From: Aeromonas simiae
GTDB lineage: Bacteria > Pseudomonadota > Gammaproteobacteria > Enterobacterales > Aeromonadaceae
DNA: 64,000 bases
Assembly (NCBI RefSeq): GCF_000820125.1
Contig: NZ_CDBY01000058.1
Coordinates: 1 to 64,000, forward strand
Direction: 5' to 3'
The position numbers and the translations under genes are program-made. Positions 30,461 through 37,716 of this stretch are shown here, piece after piece; within the stretch, counting starts at the first letter, position 1; each line of letters opens with the position of its first letter. The notes under the pieces are model-generated. The model had not been told where the DNA came from, made no database searches, and worked only from the letters and a program-made list of their open reading frames with translations.

Positions 30461-31377
30461 ACAACGAAGATCGCCAGCACCTGCTGGCTGAGCGCACTTT
30501 CCTGCAACGGATGCTGGCTGACACGCCGACCACGGCACGCCTGACCCGAATGAGTCAAGAAGCCCGCTTGCACACAGTCGAGGCACAGCTCGCGGCACTG
30601 CCCGCAGATGAACGAGTGCTTGCCCGCGCCAAACTGACGTTTGACGGCGTCCCCGTGATCCGCAGCCATGGTATCTTCGCCGACTTTGGCATGAAGGCCG
30701 TGAGCAGCTTTACCGATGCGGTAGCATCCATAGCCGCCTCGCTCACCACCCCCTTGGCAGCCATGGGCCGCATACCCAACCGGGATCAGAACCAGTTGCT
30801 GATCACTAGTACCGCCGTGGGTTCATTCGGGTTTGAACTGGAAGAGCATAGCGCAGAGCAACTGGTGCTAGGGCTAGAGAATGCGAGTCCAGTAGCCATC
30901 GCGCTGGAGCGTACACAGGCATTGCTGCAAAGCACCTTGGGCGATGACGATGCTCTTGCAGATATTGCCTCGGAGACCGATCCGCGTGCGTTGGATAAGG
31001 TGCGTAACTTCTTGAGAGTGCTGGCAGACAATGGTGCTGTCTGTGCATTGCAATATGGTGGTCAGGGTGTCCGCTTTACCGATGTGGGGCAGGTCAGCCG
31101 TAGTCTGGCGCGACTGGAAGCAGACAACCTGCACGAAAGCGTGGAACAGTTACAGGGCGAATTCGTCGGCGTGTTGCCAAACAGCCGCAGCTTTGAATTC
31201 AGACTCGTCGGCGATGGGCAGATTGTCCGTGGCAAAGTCTCCCCACGGGTGCAAGACGTGGACGCCATCAATAGCCATTTGCACCAAGCCGTGCAGATCG
31301 ACGTCACCAAAACGCAAGTTGGTAACGGTCGTCCGCGTTATTTTCTGGCTCAGATGCCGCACTGGGCTCAATCATGA
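30457..31377 (+). CDS. unknown partner protein coupled to the DUF6932 gene
   Basis: A 306-residue protein behind a strong GGAGGT site, overlapping the DUF6932 gene by 4 nt. The first 50 residues are helical (MNNEDRQHLLAERTFLQRML). A segment around residues 81-105 is small-residue-rich and mildly hydrophobic (SSFTDAVASIAASL). The rest alternates acidic helices and strands, with SFEFRLVGDGQIVRGKVSP near residue 250. I do not recognise a family. A terminator follows 31 nt later. It is probably the effector or target-binding partner of the nucleotidyltransferase, an inference from coupling only. Confidence 0.65.
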   Translation: MNNEDRQHLLAERTFLQRMLADTPTTARLTRMSQEARLHTVEAQLAALPADERVLARAKLTFDGVPVIRSHGIFADFGMKAVSSFTDAVASIAASLTTPLAAMGRIPNRDQNQLLITSTAVGSFGFELEEHSAEQLVLGLENASPVAIALERTQALLQSTLGDDDALADIASETDPRALDKVRNFLRVLADNGAVCALQYGGQGVRFTDVGQVSRSLARLEADNLHESVEQLQGEFVGVLPNSRSFEFRLVGDGQIVRGKVSPRVQDVDAINSHLHQAVQIDVTKTQVGNGRPRYFLAQMPHWAQS

Positions 31378-31408
31378 TGGTGCTTTGCAGTTAGCCAATG
31401 ATCAGCTA

Positions 31409-31434
31409 AGCCCACCAGCACGGTGGGCTTTTTT
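31409..31434 (+). terminator. terminator of the cI operon
   Basis: An 8-bp AGCCCACC/GGTGGGCT stem with a 5-nt loop is followed by five T residues. It ends the cI-DUF2939-DUF6932-unknown unit. Confidence 0.9.
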
Positions 31435-31444
31435 ACACCCGCAA

Positions 31445-31478
31445 ATATGCGCTTGACGCATTTGCGCATAGCGCATAT
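31445..31478. promoter_or_regulatory. oL-like double operator
   Basis: ATATGCG-CTTGA-CGCATTT at 31445-31463 and ATTTGCG-CATAG-CGCATAT at 31460-31478 are two overlapping copies of the motif found between cro and cI. They cover the rightward promoter described next. Confidence 0.85.
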
Positions 31479-31481
31479 CTT
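31453..31481 (+). promoter_or_regulatory. PL-like rightward early promoter
   Basis: TTGACG (31453-31458) and TATCTT (31476-31481) are exactly 17 bp apart and lie inside the double operator, so CI binding should block it. It would drive the genes from the DUF4406 protein to the integrase. Confidence 0.8.
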
Positions 31482-31513
31482 TATCCCAGACACACCAGTG
31501 AACGGGATAAACC

Positions 31514-31858
31514 ATGTCGAACCAACACCACCAAAAGCGCATCTACATCGCCGGCCCCATGACCGGCATGCCTGACTGCAACCGCCCCGCCTTCCATGCC
31601 GAGGCCAACCACCAGCGTGAGCGCGGCCATATCCCGCTCAACCCTGCCATCCTCCACGAGGGCCTGAACCAAGCCGAGTACATGGCCTGCAGCCTGCCCA
31701 TGGTCATGCTCGCCGACGAGCTGGTCATGCTCCCAGGCTGGCGAGATAGCCAGGGCGCCACCGCCGAGTTCCACCTCGCCATGAAGTGCGGCAAAGTCAT
31801 CCGCCAGGCAGAAGACGGCTTTGCCTGGTACCCCACCAGCCCCGAGGTGGCGGCATGA
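31514..31858 (+). CDS. DUF4406 nucleoside deoxyribosyltransferase-like protein
   Basis: A 114-residue protein with RIYIAGPMTGMPDCNRPAFH near the start, followed by GHIPLNPAIL and an acidic C-terminal half with VMLPGWRDSQGATAEF. This is the DUF4406 pattern of nucleoside 2-deoxyribosyltransferase-like folds, frequent in phage early operons. It may alter nucleotide pools. It is the first gene after the PL-like promoter and overlaps the methylase gene by 4 nt. Confidence 0.85.
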   Translation: MSNQHHQKRIYIAGPMTGMPDCNRPAFHAEANHQRERGHIPLNPAILHEGLNQAEYMACSLPMVMLADELVMLPGWRDSQGATAEFHLAMKCGKVIRQAEDGFAWYPTSPEVAA

Positions 31859-33759
31859 ACCACTACGCCCAAGCGCTGGCCGAACTGCAGGCCCAGCCTG
31901 ACCACGAACTCAAGCAGATCGGCGATCAGTGGCAGACCCCCAAGGCGCTGGCCTGGGGCCTGTTCCACAAGTTCGCCCCCACCCTGGGGCCGGTGGTGCT
32001 CGACATGTTTGCCGACGACTGCAACTACCTGGTGCCCAACTACTACGACGCCGAAGACAACGCCCTCACCCAGGAGCTGGCCGCCGACCTGCGCCGGCTG
32101 GGGGGCGCTGCCTACGCCAACCCACCCTACTCGCGCCCCTGTACGGATAGCGAGGGGAACCCCATCACCGGGATGGAGGCCATCCTCAACTACTGCCGCG
32201 AGCAACGGGCGCTGGGCGCCAAGATCATGTTGCTCATCAAGGCTGCCACCAGCGAAACCTGGTGGCCAGAAGATGCCGACTTCATCCAGTTCATCAGCGG
32301 TCGCATCGGCTTTGAGGTACCGAGCTGGTACGTGCCTCGCGACCCCAAGAAGGACAAGCCCAGCTCTAGCGGCTTCGCCTCAGCCGTAGTGATCTTCGAC
32401 GCCAGCTGGCAGGGCGAGCGCCTCCCCGAGGCACGCCTGCGCCGTGACGACCTCATCACCACCGGTCAGATCATCCTCGATATGATCCACCGCCAGGCGG
32501 TGACCCTTATCGAGGAGGCCGAGTACTCCCTCGCGAAGACCCGTCAGGGCCATGTTCCCGACGCCGGGAAAATGGTCGAGCCTAACCATATCGGCGACAC
32601 CAACAACATGGTTGCCCAGACCGCGTTGGAGCCAGCGATGATGCAGGAGCAACCCGCGGTAGCCGAGCCAGCAGCATGGGAGCCACCAGTGGCCAGCGAT
32701 GAGGCAACCAACGCCGCAGCTGCCAGCGAGCTGGCAATGCTGGAGCAGACGATCCCCACCAGTGCGAGCACCAAGCTGGCCGAACTGGGCTATGCCGATG
32801 CCAGCAGCATCATGGCCAAGCAGATTGGGCGCGTTTATCTCGGCGAAGAGCAACAGGATACGGTCAGGGGCTATGTGCAGGGTTGGCTGGACGAGCCTTA
32901 TCCGCTCTCCGAGATCTTCTATCGGCTCGAGCTGGCCGCCGCCAACCTGCTGGCCGGTCAGCCTATCCACCAGGGCTTTGTCATGGAAGATAACCGCGCC
33001 CCCACCCTGCCCCGCTGGCAGCGCCACCCGGCGGTCAAAGCCATCATCTACCAGATCGATGATGCCGACATCCTGACCCCGGCCAAGACCTCCGAACTGG
33101 CGGGCTGGATCATCAACAACCTGACCACCCCGGATCTGCTCACCCTGGCCACCAACAAGGCCGACGAGCTGCTGGCACAAAGCGCCGACCAACCGGCGGC
33201 CCCCCTCGCACTGACCGTCACCGACCCGGCCGCGCCGCAACAACAGACCGCGCCCGCCGCCGAGCAGGCCGAGCAGGCCGAGCAGGCCGAGCAAAGTGCA
33301 GAACAGAGCGCCGAGCAAGCAGCAGAGCCACAGCCAGACCAACCCTTGGCCGAGTGGGCCTATGACTACCAGCACAACGAGCTCAATCTGGGCAGCGCCG
33401 ACTGGTCGCGCTTTGTCATCGTGCTGACCCTGCTCTATGGCATCCGCGACCGCTACACCCCGCGCCAGGTCGCCATCACTATCTCCATCTGCGATGAAGC
33501 CTTGATGGAGGAGTACACCACCCTGCCGAAGGCGGAAAAAACCCGCCTGCGCGACGTAGTGGCCGCCTTCACCGGTGCCCTGAGAAAGCTGGCTGGCTGC
33601 CCTGATGACGTCATCCAGCACGCGGTGATCGCCTTTGACCAGCAGCGCAATAAATACCCGCGGGGGGAGCATATCCGCCGCGCCTCCATGCAGCTCTCGC
33701 AAACCGCGATTGACCAGCATGGCCGCATCGCCGCCGCTCAGGACGAGGATTCCGCATGA
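31855..33759 (+). CDS. phage Dam-type DNA N-6-adenine methyltransferase with long C-terminal extension
   Basis: The ATG at 31855 overlaps the preceding stop and gives 634 residues. Residues 1-190 are the phage Dam domain: DQWQTPKALAWGLFHKFAP, DMFADDCNYLVPNYY, and the catalytic motif AYANPPYSRP (about residues 83-92). Residues 190-634 are not part of that family: two helical segments of unknown type are separated by an acidic repeat EQAEQAEQAEQSAEQSAEQ. Phage Dam proteins usually run 170-200 residues, so the extension is unusual. The modified site is not known; GATC is assumed from family. Confidence 0.85.
   Translation: MNHYAQALAELQAQPDHELKQIGDQWQTPKALAWGLFHKFAPTLGPVVLDMFADDCNYLVPNYYDAEDNALTQELAADLRRLGGAAYANPPYSRPCTDSEGNPITGMEAILNYCREQRALGAKIMLLIKAATSETWWPEDADFIQFISGRIGFEVPSWYVPRDPKKDKPSSSGFASAVVIFDASWQGERLPEARLRRDDLITTGQIILDMIHRQAVTLIEEAEYSLAKTRQGHVPDAGKMVEPNHIGDTNNMVAQTALEPAMMQEQPAVAEPAAWEPPVASDEATNAAAASELAMLEQTIPTSASTKLAELGYADASSIMAKQIGRVYLGEEQQDTVRGYVQGWLDEPYPLSEIFYRLELAAANLLAGQPIHQGFVMEDNRAPTLPRWQRHPAVKAIIYQIDDADILTPAKTSELAGWIINNLTTPDLLTLATNKADELLAQSADQPAAPLALTVTDPAAPQQQTAPAAEQAEQAEQAEQSAEQSAEQAAEPQPDQPLAEWAYDYQHNELNLGSADWSRFVIVLTLLYGIRDRYTPRQVAITISICDEALMEEYTTLPKAEKTRLRDVVAAFTGALRKLAGCPDDVIQHAVIAFDQQRNKYPRGEHIRRASMQLSQTAIDQHGRIAAAQDEDSA
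33259..33294 (+). repeat. 9-bp tandem repeat (GCCGAGCAG, four copies)
   Basis: Four in-frame copies, the last GCCGAGCAA, encode the Ala-Glu-Gln repeat in the methylase C-terminal half. A multiple of three, so copy number changes would only alter linker length. Confidence 0.85.
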
Positions 33760-33923
33760 TCACCCACAACGGCCACAAGATCATCAGCAGCAAAGGGCTC
33801 AAGAAAGACCACAGCGCCAGCGACGCCCTCAAGCGCCGCCAGCAGCTCCGCGACGAACTCGAACGCCGCCAACTGGCCCGCGAACTGGGCATTAGCCACA
33901 AGGAGATCCCCCATGGACGATAG
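33756..33923 (+). CDS. 55-residue basic protein
   Basis: A short frame starting in an ATGA overlap with the methylase stop and ending 11 nt inside the next gene. The product is strongly basic and helical (LKRRQQLRDELERRQLAREL). The tight overlaps argue for a real gene of the early operon. It may bind nucleic acid; no family was recognised. Confidence 0.6.
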   Translation: MITHNGHKIISSKGLKKDHSASDALKRRQQLRDELERRQLARELGISHKEIPHGR

Positions 33924-34371
33924 ACAAGCCCTGGCCAACGAGATACTGCAAACCGCGCTGGCCGAGTGCGTGGCCCCACGGCAAGACCATCTTCCCGACG
34001 CCGCGCAAATGGTCGCCAACAGCTTCACCAATGAGGATTTGGAAGGCATGGCGCACGGCGACAACCCTGTCGCCAACGCATATAGGGAGCTGCTGGGCCG
34101 CCGCCAGCGTGACCAACGGCTGGCGGTACTGCTGGCCGAACTGCGTGACCACATCGGCCACACCCACCCCACCACCATGAAAGAGTATCACCACGGGTGT
34201 GACCTGCTGGAGATGCTCGACGCGGCGCTAACCCAGCTGGGCGGCACCCAATGCCCGCGCTGCCAATCGTGGTGGCTAGACGACGGCAGCACGGCGGAAT
34301 TTATCGGCTGGCACGGCCAGTGTGGCCGGTGTGAATTTGATGGCGTGAGGACACAGGAGGACACCCCATGA
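33913..34371 (+). CDS. early phage protein with C-terminal zinc ribbon
   Basis: A 152-residue protein with an AGGAG site. The C-terminus has CPRCQSWW...CGRCEFDG (about residues 116-143), a four-cysteine zinc ribbon. The N-terminal part is helical and contains repeated Arg-Asp segments (GRRQRDQRLAVLLAELRDH). It overlaps the next gene by 4 nt. Related short phage zinc-ribbon proteins alleviate restriction or bind RNA polymerase, but no specific function can be given. Confidence 0.6.
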   Translation: MDDRQALANEILQTALAECVAPRQDHLPDAAQMVANSFTNEDLEGMAHGDNPVANAYRELLGRRQRDQRLAVLLAELRDHIGHTHPTTMKEYHHGCDLLEMLDAALTQLGGTQCPRCQSWWLDDGSTAEFIGWHGQCGRCEFDGVRTQEDTP

Positions 34372-34559
34372 TTGCAGATTACGAATGGCAGATGACCTGC
34401 CCGATGTGTGGCACCAGCCACCCGGAAGACAGCGAACAAGCGGAGTGGCTGTCGACGACCAAGGCCACCCCGGCCCTGTGCGATGAGCAGGTGGCGCGGG
34501 TGTGGCAAGACATGGTGACCATTGCACCCACACTCGACCAGGACGGATGGAAGATATGA
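34368..34559 (+). CDS. small zinc-finger-like early protein
   Basis: A 63-residue protein with an AGGAGG site and one CPMCG motif near residue 11. A second cysteine pair is not complete (only Cys39), so metal binding is uncertain. It resembles short Lar-type or phage hypothetical proteins. The start overlaps the preceding stop and the stop overlaps the next start. Confidence 0.55.
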   Translation: MIADYEWQMTCPMCGTSHPEDSEQAEWLSTTKATPALCDEQVARVWQDMVTIAPTLDQDGWKI

Positions 34560-34636
34560 TCAAACAACAAGCCGCCGGACTCACCATTCTGGCACTCAAC
34601 ACACTGGCCGCCTTCGTGGCACTGGCACTGATTTAA
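34556..34636 (+). CDS. 26-residue membrane peptide
   Basis: A very short frame whose ATG overlaps the preceding stop (ATGA). After MIKQQAAG it is fully hydrophobic (LTILALNTLAAFVALALI). Its length equals that of the membrane peptide near the antirepressor, although the sequences differ. Coupling supports translation; function unknown. Confidence 0.5.
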   Translation: MIKQQAAGLTILALNTLAAFVALALI

Positions 34637-34645
34637 GGGGGCTAC

Positions 34646-35077
34646 ATGAGCATCGTTCAAGACGTGGCAGAGTGGGTTCACACCAGAGCACAGGGGGCCG
34701 TCAGCGCTGACGTGGCGGCCGAGTTCAACGTCAGCACCTCGCGGGCCAGCATGATCATTGCAGCCATTCACCGCGAACAGAGATTCGATACCCGTGTTGA
34801 GAAATGCCAGATCTGCAACTCGCTCGGGGCGCCAGCATCAGGCCGCCGCCTATATGTGGACAAGGTCACCCCGTCACAGTGGGAGTGCAAGCCGGTGATC
34901 GGCACCTATCGCAACGGCCAGACCGTCCAGTTCGGCAGCATCCTCGAGGCGCACCGCCAGATGGGGTTTGACCGGGAGATGATCTCACGCTGCCTGCGCG
35001 GCGAGCAGAAGCACCACCGCGGCTACCGCTGGAAGGTCGCAACAACAGAACAGAATTGTGAGGGAACTTATGCATAA
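34646..35077 (+). CDS. HTH protein with NUMOD-like C-terminus
   Basis: A 143-residue protein with a GGGGG site. The N-terminal third is a helix-turn-helix (GAVSADVAAEFNVSTSRASM, about residues 17-36). A CQIC motif follows at 55-58, and the C-terminal part has VQFGSILEAHRQMGFDREMI, then SRCLRGEQKHHRGYRWKV, matching the layout of NUMOD1-like DNA-binding modules of intron and phage endonucleases. No nuclease domain is present. Likely a DNA-binding regulator; target unknown. Confidence 0.6.
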   Translation: MSIVQDVAEWVHTRAQGAVSADVAAEFNVSTSRASMIIAAIHREQRFDTRVEKCQICNSLGAPASGRRLYVDKVTPSQWECKPVIGTYRNGQTVQFGSILEAHRQMGFDREMISRCLRGEQKHHRGYRWKVATTEQNCEGTYA

Positions 35078-35642
35078 CGTAATGCTAGATCTGGAAACAA
35101 TGGGCAAAGGCCCCCGCGCGGCCATCGTCACCATCGGGGCTGTGTTCTTTGACCCGATGACCGGTGAACTTGGCGCCGAGTTCGAGGCTCATATCCACCT
35201 GAGTGACAGTGCCCGATTCGGGGAAATGGACCCTGACACCGTGCTGTGGTGGCTGGAGCAGGGCGATGAAGCGCGCGCGGCACTCAAGCCATCAGTGAAA
35301 CACTGCTCGCTGAGTGATGCACTTGCGAGGCTGTACGAATGGATGCAGAACGGAAATAAAGGTGGTAAGCCTGATTTACAGGTTTGGGGAAACGGAGCCG
35401 GATTTGACAACGTGATCCTGCGTAACGCCTATCAGGAAACTCGGATGCCGCTAGGATGGGCGTTTTGGAATGACCGTGACGTTCGAACCATTGTGGAACT
35501 CGGACGCCACATGCTCGGCTTCGACCCTAAAAAAGATATGCCATTCGAGGGGGTGGCCCATCGCGCACTGGATGATGCCAAGCATCAGGCCCGCTACGTC
35601 AGTGCTATCTATCAAGCGCTTATGGTGGGTGGTTCAGAATGA
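35070..35642 (+). CDS. 3'-5' exonuclease, RNase T/DEDD-like
   Basis: The ATG at 35070, behind GGGAA and overlapping the preceding stop, gives 190 residues. The DEDD motifs are visible: Exo [13 protein letters not shown] (about residues 4-15), Exo II around [13 protein letters not shown] (about 107-119) and Exo [14 protein letters not shown] (about 165-175). Phage proteins of this family act on DNA or RNA ends in recombination. It overlaps the SSB gene by 4 nt, a pairing that supports a DNA recombination role. Confidence 0.85.
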   Translation: MHNVMLDLETMGKGPRAAIVTIGAVFFDPMTGELGAEFEAHIHLSDSARFGEMDPDTVLWWLEQGDEARAALKPSVKHCSLSDALARLYEWMQNGNKGGKPDLQVWGNGAGFDNVILRNAYQETRMPLGWAFWNDRDVRTIVELGRHMLGFDPKKDMPFEGVAHRALDDAKHQARYVSAIYQALMVGGSE

Positions 35643-36097
35643 AACGAGGCATCAACAAGGTCATCCTGATTGGCAACCTTGGTCAGGATCCGGAAGTGCG
35701 CTACATGCCAGGCGGGAACGCTGTCACCAGCATCACCTTGGCCACCTCCGAGACCTGGCGCGACAAGCAGACAGGGGAGCATAAGGAGCGCACCGAGTGG
35801 CACCGTGTCGTCCTGTTTGGCAAGCCGGCCGAGGTGGCCGGCGAGTACCTGCGCAAGGGTTCTCAGGTCTACATCGAGGGGCGGCTACAAACCAGAAAAT
35901 GGCAGGAGCAGAACGGGCAGGATCGCTACACCACTGAGGTGGTGGTCGACATCAACGGCAGCATGCAGATGCTGGGTGGCCGGACGTCACAGAATGGTGG
36001 TCAGCCTCCTACGCCAGCCCAACAGCAGGGTGGTTATGGAAATCGCCAGCAGTCCGCTGAGCCCACTATGGACTTTGATGACGATATCCCGTTCTGA
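35639..36097 (+). CDS. ssb: single-stranded DNA-binding protein
   Basis: This 152-residue SSB has the OB fold with [20 protein letters not shown], the [19 protein letters not shown] segment and [20 protein letters not shown] glutamine/glycine-rich linker follows, and the acidic C-terminal tip MDFDDDIPF recruits partner proteins. It is close to bacterial SSB in sequence, so the phage probably acquired it from a host. Confidence 0.95.
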   Translation: MKRGINKVILIGNLGQDPEVRYMPGGNAVTSITLATSETWRDKQTGEHKERTEWHRVVLFGKPAEVAGEYLRKGSQVYIEGRLQTRKWQEQNGQDRYTTEVVVDINGSMQMLGGRTSQNGGQPPTPAQQQGGYGNRQQSAEPTMDFDDDIPF

Positions 36098-36134
36098 GAT
36101 TGACCTTATCGCCGGAAGGCGACAGGAGTGAACG

Positions 36135-36344
36135 ATGACAAATGAACTGCTAACTGATGCAGACCTGATCGAGCTGACGGGTTATGAGCGAGCCGCCATG
36201 CAGTGCAAGGCGCTCGAGAGCATGGGGGTGTGGTACCACAAACGGGCCGATGGAAAGCCGCGGACAACCTGGCACCACATCAACCACCCCTACAATTTAA
36301 AGGCGGCGGGCCACTGCGGCCCCCGTTTTGATCAACTGGAGTAA
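36135..36344 (+). CDS. DUF4224 protein, excisionase-like position
   Basis: A 69-residue protein with an AGGAG site. The segment LTDADLIELTGYERAAMQCK followed by WYHKRADGKPRTTW is the DUF4224 pattern, often directly upstream of tyrosine integrases. A role as excisionase (recombination directionality factor) is inferred from that position, not shown. Confidence 0.8.
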   Translation: MTNELLTDADLIELTGYERAAMQCKALESMGVWYHKRADGKPRTTWHHINHPYNLKAAGHCGPRFDQLE

Positions 36345-36354
36345 TGAAAACGCG

Positions 36355-37344
36355 ATGGGGAGAAAGCGAAAACCGGAGGATACCTGGATGCCAGACCGGG
36401 TGTACCGGCACCCCAGGGGGTTCATCTGGCGGCCGGCAGGAACCAACAAGACCATCTTGGTGGCCAAGCTGGATGCAGGAAAAGCCGAGGTATGGCGGCG
36501 CTTTGAGCTTGCGCGGGCAGACTATGAGGAGAGCGACACGGTTGCCTCACTTGTCGCGGCCTACTTCGAATCAGCCGAGTTCGCCAGCAAGGCCCCCCGC
36601 ACCCGCTCCGATCGGGTGAAGGAGTCCGTGTGGCTGCTCAAGGTCTTTGGCCAGATGCAGCCAGACACCGTCGAACCGGCACACATTCGCCGCTACATGG
36701 ACAAGCGGGGGGTGAAGAGCCGCACCCAGGCCAATCACGAGCACGCCTGCTTGAGCGCTATCTACAGCTGGGGCTATGAGCGGGGACTGGTGAGCAAGAA
36801 CCCCTGCAAGGGGGTGAAGAAGTTCACGGCCGCAGCGCGCGATCGCTACATCACAGACAGCGAATACCGCGCTATCTATGACAACTCGCCACCCTATCTA
36901 CAGGTGGCTATGGAGATCGCCTACCTCTGCGCCGCCCGGGTAGGCGACATTCTGGCGATGAGGTGGAATCAGGTTCTCGAGGAGGGGGTATTCATCCAGC
37001 AGCGCAAGACCAGTAAGAAGCAGATCAAAGCCTGGACGCCACGCCTGCGTCGCGCCTTCGAGCAAGCACGCACGCTATCTCAGCCGGGTTGTGTCTCCAC
37101 CTTTGTTGTCTGCCGCTCAGATGGTAGCGCCGTGGGTCACCGAACCCTTAACTATCACTGGGCAGAAGCCAGGGCCGCCGCCGGCGTCGCTGGTTGCACC
37201 TTCCACGATCTGAAGGCGAAGGGGATTTCTGACTACGCAGGAACAGCCGCAGAAAAGCAGCTATTTAGTGGGCACAAGACGCTGGGACAGGTGGCTGTTT
37301 ACGACCGGAAAACGCAGATCACGCCGACGCTCGACGTTGAATAG
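36355..37344 (+). CDS. int: tyrosine-family phage integrase
   Basis: The ATG at 36355 (MGRKRKPED) is preferred over in-frame starts within the DUF4224 gene; a GGAG lies about 15 nt upstream. The 329-residue protein has an N-terminal arm-binding part, a SAM-like core-binding domain (about 70-150) and the catalytic domain. The latter shows Arg in CAARVGDIL, His in TFHDLKAKG, His in LFSGHKTLG and the nucleophile Tyr in VAVYDRK. The second box reads HDLK where many integrases have HxxR. It ends about 100 bp from the tRNA-Ser, the expected attachment site. Confidence 0.93.
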   Translation: MGRKRKPEDTWMPDRVYRHPRGFIWRPAGTNKTILVAKLDAGKAEVWRRFELARADYEESDTVASLVAAYFESAEFASKAPRTRSDRVKESVWLLKVFGQMQPDTVEPAHIRRYMDKRGVKSRTQANHEHACLSAIYSWGYERGLVSKNPCKGVKKFTAAARDRYITDSEYRAIYDNSPPYLQVAMEIAYLCAARVGDILAMRWNQVLEEGVFIQQRKTSKKQIKAWTPRLRRAFEQARTLSQPGCVSTFVVCRSDGSAVGHRTLNYHWAEARAAAGVAGCTFHDLKAKGISDYAGTAAEKQLFSGHKTLGQVAVYDRKTQITPTLDVE

Positions 37345-37406
37345 TCATGCTGACCGGCAGTGGCGATAGTTTACGAGGCAAATGTACGGAAGTTTACAGA
37401 GAAAAA

Positions 37407-37434
37407 GGGTTAGGTGACGCTAATCACCTAACCC
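37407..37434 (-). terminator. terminator downstream of tRNA-Ser / integrase
   Basis: A perfect 10-bp GGGTTAGGTG/CACCTAACCC stem with an 8-nt loop. On the leftward strand it is followed by TTTTTC, so it ends the tRNA-Ser transcript; it may also stop int transcription. Confidence 0.75.
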
Positions 37435-37445
37435 ATTGATTTGAA

Positions 37446-37533
37446 TGGCGGAGGAGGTGGGATTTGAACCCACGGATGGTCGCCCATCGACGGTTTTCAA
37501 GACCGTTGCATTAAGCCGCTCTGCCACCCCTCC
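37446..37533 (-). tRNA. tRNA-Ser(TGA), prophage attachment site
   Basis: An 88-nt serine tRNA with encoded CCA, a long variable arm and anticodon TGA in the loop CTTGAAA. The 7-bp acceptor stem pairs fully (one G-U). The prophage lies directly against its 3' end with int pointing at it, so the 3' part of the gene should be attR. The matching attL repeat is not in the window. Confidence 0.95.
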
Positions 37534-37548
37534 GCAGCAGTGGCCGGC

Positions 37549-37577
37549 ATAGTAACCGGGCGAGCGGCGCTTGTAAA
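37549..37577 (-). promoter_or_regulatory. tRNA-Ser promoter
   Basis: Leftward TTTACA (37572-37577) and TACTAT (37549-37554) are 17 bp apart, about 15 nt before the tRNA. Confidence 0.75.
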
Positions 37578-37716
37578 TCCCTGCAAATCTTGTTTGCCGA
37601 TTAAATCAGCAACTTATACGAACGCTCCTGTTCTGGACGGTTTTTACTTTCCCACCCTTGACTTGTGCAGCTCGCGCCCCACTATAGAGCAACTTCATCC
37701 AAAGGCGACGAATCTC

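Noticed and set aside
32380-33720. A long frame antisense to the methylase gene
   Set aside because: The sense strand has the Dam motifs and start/stop overlaps with its neighbours; the antisense product is repetitive Gly/Leu.
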